DNA of 11,383 bases from NCBI GenBank assembly GCA_900545505.1, contig UQZC01000031.1:1-11383 (forward strand), read 5' to 3'. The notes under the pieces were generated by a model. It was not told the origin of the DNA. It saw only the letters and a list, made by a program, of their open reading frames with translations, and did no database searches. Of the stretch, positions 7,209 through 11,383 are shown piece by piece (the first letter of the stretch is position 1; every line of letters starts with the position of its first letter). The position numbers were made by a program, and so were the translations under genes. Source of the DNA: an uncultured Collinsella sp. (GTDB lineage Bacteria; Actinomycetota; Coriobacteriia; Coriobacteriales; Coriobacteriaceae).

Positions 7209-7255
7209 GAAAAATTTAGCGGGAACGATGAGGCGTGTCAGCCCGTCGTTCCCGC
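7209..7255 (-). terminator. Intrinsic terminator after mazG
   Basis: A perfect 10-bp stem, GCGGGAACGA (7219-7228) with TCGTTCCCGC (7246-7255), has a 17-nt loop. On the minus strand it is followed by TAAATTTTTC. It begins 4 bp after the mazG stop codon and ends the larC2-yfcE-mazG transcript. Confidence 0.85.
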
Positions 7256-7259
7256 AGTC

Positions 7260-8120
7260 TTACTCCTCCGCCTTTGCGGCATCCCACAGGTCGTTGAGGC
7301 CGTGAGTCGAAAGCTCGGCAAGATCCACGTGAGCATCGGCCGCCATCTGCTCCATCGTGGCCCAGCGACGGCGGAACTTTGCCGTGCTGGCACGAAGGGC
7401 GCTCTCGGCGTCAATGCCCTCCTTGCGCGCGACGTTGACCAGGGCAAAGAGCAGGTCGCCAAACTCCATTTCGCGCTCGGGCGAGCCGGGAGCCTCGGCC
7501 TCAAACTCGGCACGTTCCTCGGCGACCTCGTCCCACACGTCCTGGACCGTCTCCCACTCAAAGCCCACGGCAGCCGCCTTGCGCGACACCTTCTGAGCCT
7601 GCATCAGCGCCGGCAGATGCGTGGGCACGCCGTCGAGCAGACCCTCGGGCGCGGCCTCGCCCGCCGCCACGGCCTTGTCCTTGGCAGCCCTCTCGGCAAG
7701 CTTGACCTCGTCCCAAATCTTGAGTACCTCGTCGGAGCTGTCGGCATCCACATCGCCAAACACGTGCGGATGACGGCGAATGAGCTTGGCGTCGATATCG
7801 CGCGCCACGTCGGCCAGCGTAAACTCGCCGGCGTCGGCAGCAATCTGCGCATGCAGCACGACCTGCATGAGCACGTCGCCCAGCTCCTCGCGTAGGTGAA
7901 CCGCGTCGTCCGCCTCGATGCAGTCGAGCGCTTCGTAGGCCTCCTCGATCATGTTCTTGCCAATGCTGCGGTGCGTCTGCTCACGGTCCCACGGGCAGCC
8001 ATCGGGCTGACGCAGACGCCAGACGGTCTGCACCAGATGCTGCAGCTCGGCCGATGCATCTACCAGCGTGGACAGGTCACGCGAACCCTCGGCATTTTGC
8101 TGAGCCATATGCTCGGCCAT
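7260..8120 (-). CDS. mazG: Nucleoside triphosphate pyrophosphohydrolase MazG
   Basis: This 286-residue, two-domain MazG hydrolyses NTPs and dNTPs to the monophosphate and pyrophosphate, a house-cleaning activity that removes non-canonical nucleotides. The N-terminal domain has the family opening VWRLRQPDGCPWDREQTHRS, then EEAYE (59-63) and EELGD (78-82), the ExxE..ExxD Mg-binding helices. The conserved RRHPHVFGDV follows at 115-124. The second domain repeats the motif in a reduced form (EEERAEFEAEA-like helix, then EFGDLLFALVNVARKEGID). I chose the ATG at 8120: it lies 2 bp after the yfcE stop and has AGGAGG (8128-8133) 7 nt upstream, inside the end of yfcE. The frame continues further upstream but only as a shadow of yfcE. 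Tight spacing means translational coupling to yfcE. The C-terminus is Ala/Glu-rich. Confidence 0.94.
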   Translation of the reverse strand: MAEHMAQQNAEGSRDLSTLVDASAELQHLVQTVWRLRQPDGCPWDREQTHRSIGKNMIEEAYEALDCIEADDAVHLREELGDVLMQVVLHAQIAADAGEFTLADVARDIDAKLIRRHPHVFGDVDADSSDEVLKIWDEVKLAERAAKDKAVAAGEAAPEGLLDGVPTHLPALMQAQKVSRKAAAVGFEWETVQDVWDEVAEERAEFEAEAPGSPEREMEFGDLLFALVNVARKEGIDAESALRASTAKFRRRWATMEQMAADAHVDLAELSTHGLNDLWDAAKAEE

Positions 8121-8122
8121 GG

Positions 8123-8671
8123 CTAGTCCTCCTCCATGATCATGTGGCGGAACGCGCCGCCCTCGTAGATGCCGTAGCTGTGCGTACCGTCCTTGGGGAT
8201 GCTCACGCTGCCGGGGTTGAAGAGCCACAGACCAGGATGCTCCTCGCTCGCTTCGTTGACCTTGATGTGCGTGTGACCGTAGACGAGCGCGGAGCCCTCG
8301 GGCAGCGCGGGCGCGTGGTCGACGCTGTTGTGCATACCGGCGCCAAAAACGTGGCCGTGCGTCAGGAACAGCTCGCGGCCGTTCTCGTCGAATAACGTGG
8401 CATAGTCGGCCATGATGGGAAAGTCGAGCACCATCTGGTCGACCTCGGCGTCGCAGTTGCCGCGCACCGCGATGATGCGGTCGGCCAGGGCGTTGAGCAG
8501 CGGAATCACGCGCTTGGGAGCGTAGTCGCGCGGCAGGTCGTTACGCGGGCCGTGGTAGAGCAGGTCGCCCAGCAGCACAATGCGATCGGGCTGCTCGGAC
8601 TCGATGGCGGCGCAAAGGCGTTCGGTCCAATATGCCGAGCCGTGGATGTCGGAGGCGATGAGGTATTTCAT
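8123..8671 (-). CDS. yfcE: YfcE-type metallophosphodiesterase
   Basis: This 182-residue protein matches E. coli YfcE (184 residues), a Mn-dependent phosphodiesterase of the calcineurin-like superfamily. All metal ligands are visible: D8 and H10 (SDIHG), D36 (LLGDLLYHGPRN), N72 (RGNCD), H105 and H107 (LTHGH), H133 and H135 (YGHTH). LFNPGSVSIPKDG near the C-terminus is also characteristic of the YfcE/MJ0936 group. The start at 8671 is supported by AAAGGAT (8678-8684), 6 nt upstream. It is followed 2 bp later by mazG and preceded, 73 bp upstream, by the larC C-terminal domain gene. The physiological substrate of YfcE is not known; the family acts on artificial phosphodiesters in vitro. Confidence 0.93.
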   Translation of the reverse strand: MKYLIASDIHGSAYWTERLCAAIESEQPDRIVLLGDLLYHGPRNDLPRDYAPKRVIPLLNALADRIIAVRGNCDAEVDQMVLDFPIMADYATLFDENGRELFLTHGHVFGAGMHNSVDHAPALPEGSALVYGHTHIKVNEASEEHPGLWLFNPGSVSIPKDGTHSYGIYEGGAFRHMIMEED

Positions 8672-8744
8672 GGGGAGATCCTTTCGAATGGGGTTGATGG
8701 GGGCTGAATACGAGGTCCGGCGGATGCGGAGCCCATCTACCGTG

Positions 8745-9230
8745 TTACTCGAATCGCAGCGCCGCGCTCTGAGCCGCCTGCATCACGCGTTGGAGCGGCA
8801 CGCCATGTTCGCGGGCAAGACGGGCGCAATCCTCGTACTCGGGAGCCGCGCGCTCGCTGCCGTCGGGCAGGGTCGCCACCTTAACGGATACCTCGCCCCA
8901 TGGCGTCGTTACGCGCTCAAAGCGGCGTGGCAGGCAAACGCGTTCCATCACCTGGCGACGAATGGCGTTGGTCGTGGTCTCCAAAAAGATAATCGTCTGC
9001 AAGCGCTCGATATCATCGTGCGAGCAGATTACCTGCAGCTGCCAGCCGGGGCGGCCCTTTTTGCAGTAAAGCGGCAACCAATGCACCTCGCGGGCGCCGG
9101 CCTTGCGCAGGCAATCGGCAGCGTAGGCAAGCACCTCGGGCGACGCATCATCGATGTCGCACTCCAGTTTGACGATAGTTTCGGGCGCATCAGTCTCGCA
9201 GGACAGCGGAGATGTACTTCCACGTTGCAT
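8745..9230 (-). CDS. Stand-alone LarC C-terminal domain protein (nickel-pincer cofactor, LarC2-like)
   Basis: This 161-residue protein corresponds only to the C-terminal part of LarC (DUF111), the CTP-dependent enzyme that inserts nickel into the pyridinium bis-thiocarboxylate cofactor of lactate racemase and related enzymes. Recognisable family landmarks, in order, are VKLECDIDDASPEVLAY (LETNIDDm-like), AGAREVHWLPLYCKKGRPGW (GA.DV...P..mKKgRP), LETTTNAIRR (FreTtTlGvR-like), then PWGEVSVKVA and APEYEDCARLAREHGVPL. The ATG at 9230 has AAAGGAT (9240-9246) 9 nt upstream, so translation begins where the domain begins and this is not an obvious broken end. The N-terminal part of LarC (normally another ~250 residues) is absent: upstream lies a divergent intergenic region. 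No larA, larB or larE is nearby. It could complement a separate LarC1 encoded elsewhere or have a different role. Confidence 0.87.
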   Translation of the reverse strand: MQRGSTSPLSCETDAPETIVKLECDIDDASPEVLAYAADCLRKAGAREVHWLPLYCKKGRPGWQLQVICSHDDIERLQTIIFLETTTNAIRRQVMERVCLPRRFERVTTPWGEVSVKVATLPDGSERAAPEYEDCARLAREHGVPLQRVMQAAQSAALRFE

Positions 9231-9338
9231 ACGGTCCGGATCCTTTCCGCGCGGGCTCGTTTTATTCACCCAAACGCTAGCACATCGGACGTGGCACAGG
9301 CGTGACTTTCGTCCGTCGCCGCCCCAGCCCCTATCCAA

Positions 9339-9399
9339 ACATGTACGTCAGCCTCCAAACATGTCATTTTTTGCAGCTTTTGGAGGCTGATGTACATGT
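9339..9399. repeat. 21-bp inverted repeat in the larC2/PHP divergent region
   Basis: ACATGTACGTCAGCCTCCAAA (9339-9359) and its reverse complement at 9379-9399 match at 20 of 21 positions, around a 19-nt T-rich loop. Nested in the left half, TCCAAACATGT is repeated directly at 9334-9344 and 9354-9364, exactly 20 bp apart. It sits about 110 bp upstream of the larC2 start and about 120 bp upstream of the PHP gene start. It could be a two-gene operator or a mobile palindromic element. Confidence 0.85.
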
Positions 9400-9440
9400 A
9401 TTGGAGTAGAGCCGCACCGCGCACCCTTTCCAGTCGATTT

Positions 9441-9473
9441 CGGCCCCCGGTGCGCTCGTCGCATCGGGGGCCG
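9441..9473. other. Strong GC-rich hairpin upstream of the PHP gene
   Basis: CGGCCCCCG (9441-9449) pairs perfectly with CGGGGGCCG (9465-9473), and the helix continues with GTGCG/CGCAT (9450-9454 with 9460-9464, one G-U as RNA) to a 5-nt loop. No T-run follows on either strand, so it is not a standard terminator. It lies between two divergent genes, just before a TACAAT hexamer (9480-9485) that could be the PHP gene -10. If transcribed from further upstream it would be a stable leader structure. Confidence 0.7.
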
Positions 9474-9517
9474 CGCCATTACAATGGAGCGGATTCGCCA
9501 AATGCAAAGGAGTCGCC

Positions 9518-10426
9518 ATGTCTGCCTGCCCGCTGGTCGATTGCCATACCCACACCTCGTTCTCGGACGGCCATGCCTCGTTTGAAGACAACGTTCGCGC
9601 CGCTGCTGCGGCCGGCCGCCTCATGGTCTCGGCCGACCATCTCACACTGCCCGCCAGCATGGATGCCAACTGCGAAGTGCAGGTTACTGAGGGCGACCTG
9701 CCGGCACATCGTCTGGCTTTTGAGGATGCTCGCAAGCTTGCCGCGCAGATCGCGTCGGAGCTCGAGCTTATCTATGGCTTTGAATGCGATTGGTACGAGG
9801 GCTGCGAGCCTTTGGCTGAGCGCTGGTCCCAGGGCGCCGTCGTGCGCCTGGGCAGCGTGCATTGGATTGGCAACCCAGGCGATATCATGGCCGGCGCCGC
9901 GGGTACGGCGGGAACGGAAAACGTCGCTCGTCCCGATACACCCGATTCCCTTTGCGGTTGGATCGACGACGACACCAACCTGCACGTTTGGGAAAACCTG
10001 GGGGTACGCGGCGTGTGGGAGCGCTACGTCGACGACTGGTGCCGCGCCTGCGAGAGCCCGCTCAACTTTGATGTAATGGCTCACCCCGACCTGGTCATGC
10101 GCTTTTCGAAGGAAGGCTTTGCGCCCGACTTTGACCCCGCACCGTTTTGGCAGCAGATGGCCGAGTGCGCGCACGATACGGGCCGCCGCGTTGAGGTCTC
10201 GACGGCCGCACCGCGTAAGGGCTTGGACGACTACTACCCCGCAACCAGTCTTTTGCGCTGCTTTGCCCATGCCGAAGTGCCGATCACCTTTGGCTCGGAC
10301 GCGCACCGCGCCTGCGATATCTGCTGGAGCATCCGCGAGGCCCAGGCCCACGCCTACGACTGCGGTTATCGAACCTACGATATCCCCCACCTCACCGGAG
10401 AATGGGAGTCCACGCCCCTCGCCTAA
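9518..10426 (+). CDS. PHP-domain phosphatase, probable histidinol-phosphatase (HisJ/HisK type)
   Basis: This 302-residue PHP-superfamily phosphoesterase has the size of the HisJ/HisK histidinol-phosphatases, which make histidinol from histidinol phosphate. The trinuclear metal site is visible in order: H10 and H12 (DCHTHTSFSDG), D17, H41 (SADHLTLP), E89 (LIYGFECDW), H115 (RLGSVHWIG), H189 (DVMAHPDLVMRF), D261 and H263 (FGSDAH). The start at 9518 has AAAGGAG (9506-9512) 5 nt upstream. It converges on hisE and hisI, which are 120 bp away on the other strand, and this neighbourhood supports a histidine role. The PHP fold is certain; the substrate is inferred from length and context, and other sugar- or nucleotide-phosphatase activities are possible. 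Palindrome copy C begins 11 bp after the stop and may end its transcript. Confidence 0.88.
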   Translation: MSACPLVDCHTHTSFSDGHASFEDNVRAAAAAGRLMVSADHLTLPASMDANCEVQVTEGDLPAHRLAFEDARKLAAQIASELELIYGFECDWYEGCEPLAERWSQGAVVRLGSVHWIGNPGDIMAGAAGTAGTENVARPDTPDSLCGWIDDDTNLHVWENLGVRGVWERYVDDWCRACESPLNFDVMAHPDLVMRFSKEGFAPDFDPAPFWQQMAECAHDTGRRVEVSTAAPRKGLDDYYPATSLLRCFAHAEVPITFGSDAHRACDICWSIREAQAHAYDCGYRTYDIPHLTGEWESTPLA

Positions 10427-10437
10427 CCATCCCTTCA

Positions 10438-10508
10438 TAAGTTGCGGTGGAATAGGGATTGTTTTGCCTGATGAAGCGCTTAAACAGTCCCTATTTCACC
10501 GCAACTTC
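10438..10508. repeat. 71-bp dispersed palindromic repeat, copy C
   Basis: Left arm 10438-10460 and right arm 10486-10508 match as reverse complements at 20 of 23 positions, with a 25-nt loop. The left arm carries GGTGGAATAGGGATT; the right arm, in reverse complement, carries GGTGAAATAGGGACT, followed in the loop by GTTT as in copy B. It lies between the convergent PHP and hisE genes and is the only strong secondary structure there, so it may serve as the 3' end of both transcripts. Confidence 0.92.
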
Positions 10509-10546
10509 CATGACCCCGTTACACCAACAAAGACTGTCCCAAACGA

Positions 10547-10864
10547 CTAGTGGCGGCGGGCGTTGAGTTCGCCGGCAAGCTCGTCGAGGGTGATACCGTA
10601 GCGCTCAAGGGTTACGAGCAGGTGGTAGATCAGGTCGCCGGCCTCGTAGCGAATGTGATCGTGGTCGTTATCCTTGCAGGCCATGATGACCTCGCTCGCC
10701 TCCTCGGCAAGCTTCTTGAGCAGCTCGTCCTCGACGTCGGTCAGCAGGCGAGCGGTATAGCTCTCCTGCGGCGACGCGTCGCGACGACCGTGAATCACCT
10801 CGGCCAGACCTGTCAGCGTCTCACCGATATTTCCATCCTGAACGTTTGCGGTGCGCACACCCAT
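10547..10864 (-). CDS. hisE: Phosphoribosyl-ATP pyrophosphatase HisE
   Basis: HisE hydrolyses phosphoribosyl-ATP to phosphoribosyl-AMP, the second step of histidine synthesis. The 105 residues match the stand-alone enzyme length. Family motifs are SYTARLL (35-41), DELLKKLAEEASEVIMACK (45-63, with the Mg-binding ExxE pair) and IRYEAGDLIYHLLVTLERYGI (71-91, with the paired ExxD). This is the MazG-like all-alpha NTP-pyrophosphatase fold. The start at 10864 has AAAGGAT (10871-10877) 6 nt upstream. It follows hisI by 45 bp on the same strand, so the two form one transcript. In many bacteria the two activities are fused as HisIE; here they are separate. The 38 bp between the stop and palindrome copy C contain no further terminator. 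Confidence 0.95.
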   Translation of the reverse strand: MGVRTANVQDGNIGETLTGLAEVIHGRRDASPQESYTARLLTDVEDELLKKLAEEASEVIMACKDNDHDHIRYEAGDLIYHLLVTLERYGITLDELAGELNARRH

Positions 10865-10909
10865 GGTTCAATCCTTTCTGGTGGCCGAGCGTCTAATCGA
10901 GCGCCCGCC

Positions 10910-11239
10910 CTACGCGAGTTTCTTAAAGAAGCAGGTACGGTTGCCGGTGTGGCAGGCCGGACCCGGCGAGTCGACCTTGACCAGCAGCGTATCGCTATCG
11001 CAGTCGGCCCAGAGCTCCTTGACCGCCTGCATATTGCCGCTCGTCACGCCCTTGTTCCAGAGCTCCTGGCGACTGCGGCTCCAAAACCACGTGGTACCGG
11101 TCTTGAGCGTCAGCCCCACCGACTCCTCGTTCATCCAAGCAACCATAAGCACCTCGCCGGTGTCATACTGCTGAACCACACAAGGAATCAGCCCCTTGGC
11201 GTCGTATGTAAGCTTTGAAGGATCGGTTATCTCTTCCAT
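10910..11239 (-). CDS. hisI: Phosphoribosyl-AMP cyclohydrolase HisI
   Basis: HisI opens the adenine ring of phosphoribosyl-AMP, the third step of histidine synthesis, and depends on zinc and magnesium. The 109-residue protein carries [11 protein letters not shown], then [20 protein letters not shown], then [11 protein letters not shown] (Asp and Cys metal ligands) and [13 protein letters not shown] (the Cys-X6-Cys zinc pair). These cover the family end to end. I chose the ATG at 11239, preceded by GGGGAG (11244-11249). The frame continues to an ATG at 11308, but those 23 extra residues lack family similarity and lie next to the palindromic repeat. It is the first visible gene of a minus-strand hisI-hisE unit; upstream his genes, if any, are outside the window. 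Confidence 0.95.
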   Translation of the reverse strand: MEEITDPSKLTYDAKGLIPCVVQQYDTGEVLMVAWMNEESVGLTLKTGTTWFWSRSRQELWNKGVTSGNMQAVKELWADCDSDTLLVKVDSPGPACHTGNRTCFFKKLA

Positions 11240-11281
11240 TTCTCTCCCCAAATTCAAACTTCGCAGGTCGGTGAGGGTTGT

Positions 11282-11368
11282 CCAGGTGCCCGAGATTCCG
11301 AGCGACAAGCCCGACGACGCGTACTTAAGTACGCGAGGAGGGTTGGAGCCGGAAGGTCGGGTGCCTGG
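11282..11368. repeat. Long imperfect inverted repeat with an 18-bp perfect palindrome at its centre
   Basis: The centre, CGCGTACTTAAGTACGCG (11318-11335), is a perfect palindrome. Further paired blocks lie symmetrically around it: TTCCG (11296-11300) with CGGAA (11350-11354), and CCAGGTGCCCGA (11282-11293) with TCGGGTGCCTGG (11357-11368), the last pairing completely if two G-U wobbles are allowed. The structure starts 42 bp upstream of the hisI start codon, in its leader or just before it. It has no long reading frame of its own. It resembles a dispersed palindromic element or a leader hairpin; the function is unknown. Confidence 0.8.
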
Positions 11369-11383
11369 GCAAGCCGCAGCATT

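Noticed and set aside
9479..10438. Minus-strand reading frame of 319 residues opposite the PHP gene
   Set aside because: It is antisense to the well-supported PHP phosphatase, has no domain motifs and has no ribosome binding site support.
11240..11308. N-terminal extension of HisI to an ATG at 11308
   Set aside because: The extra 23 residues are outside the conserved HisI domain, and a good GGGGAG ribosome binding site serves the ATG at 11239.

Overview
The window looks like chromosomal DNA from a GC-rich actinobacterium, most likely of the class Coriobacteriia (Collinsella-like). This is inferred from GC-rich coding sequence, the actinobacterial gene order mazG - eno - divIC/ftsB-like - ppx/gppA, AAAGGAT/GGAGG ribosome binding sites, and gut-type content such as a PTS IIB and an AAA/DUF4143 ATPase. 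No rRNA is present to confirm it.

Layout. (1) 1-1200: the 3' end of a sensor histidine kinase (+) meets a two-gene minus-strand unit, a galactitol-type PTS IIB and a VOC/glyoxalase-fold protein, at a strong bidirectional terminator. (2) 1200-2135: a membrane-anchored helical-repeat protein of unknown role, then tRNA-Leu(UAA) and its terminator. (3) 2150-3805: a cassette-like stretch. A 71-bp palindromic repeat (copy A) is followed by a 33-bp tandem repeat with internal dyads, an AAA_14/DUF4143 ATPase, a 16-bp direct repeat and a second 71-bp palindrome (copy B). (4) 3807-8671 plus larC2: minus-strand housekeeping genes larC C-terminal domain, yfcE, mazG, eno, divIC-like and ppx/gppA. (5) 9231-9517: a divergent intergenic region with two strong inverted repeats. 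(6) 9518-11239: a PHP-family phosphatase (+) converging on hisI-hisE (-), with palindrome copy C at the junction. A further long inverted repeat lies upstream of hisI.

How the genes work together. HisI and HisE catalyse consecutive early steps of histidine synthesis, and the PHP protein is a good candidate for the histidinol-phosphate phosphatase of the same pathway. MazG, enolase, the divisome-type membrane protein and Ppx/GppA form the usual actinobacterial housekeeping cluster.

The most unusual content is the non-coding structure. The 71-bp palindrome occurs three times with constant geometry (23-nt arm, 25-nt loop, 23-nt arm). Two copies bracket the ATPase gene, and two lie exactly at 3'-3' gene junctions. 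Other notable points are the dyad-containing tandem repeats at the ATPase promoter, a stand-alone LarC C-terminal domain, and an enolase whose usual GANAILGVSLA motif is locally rewritten.
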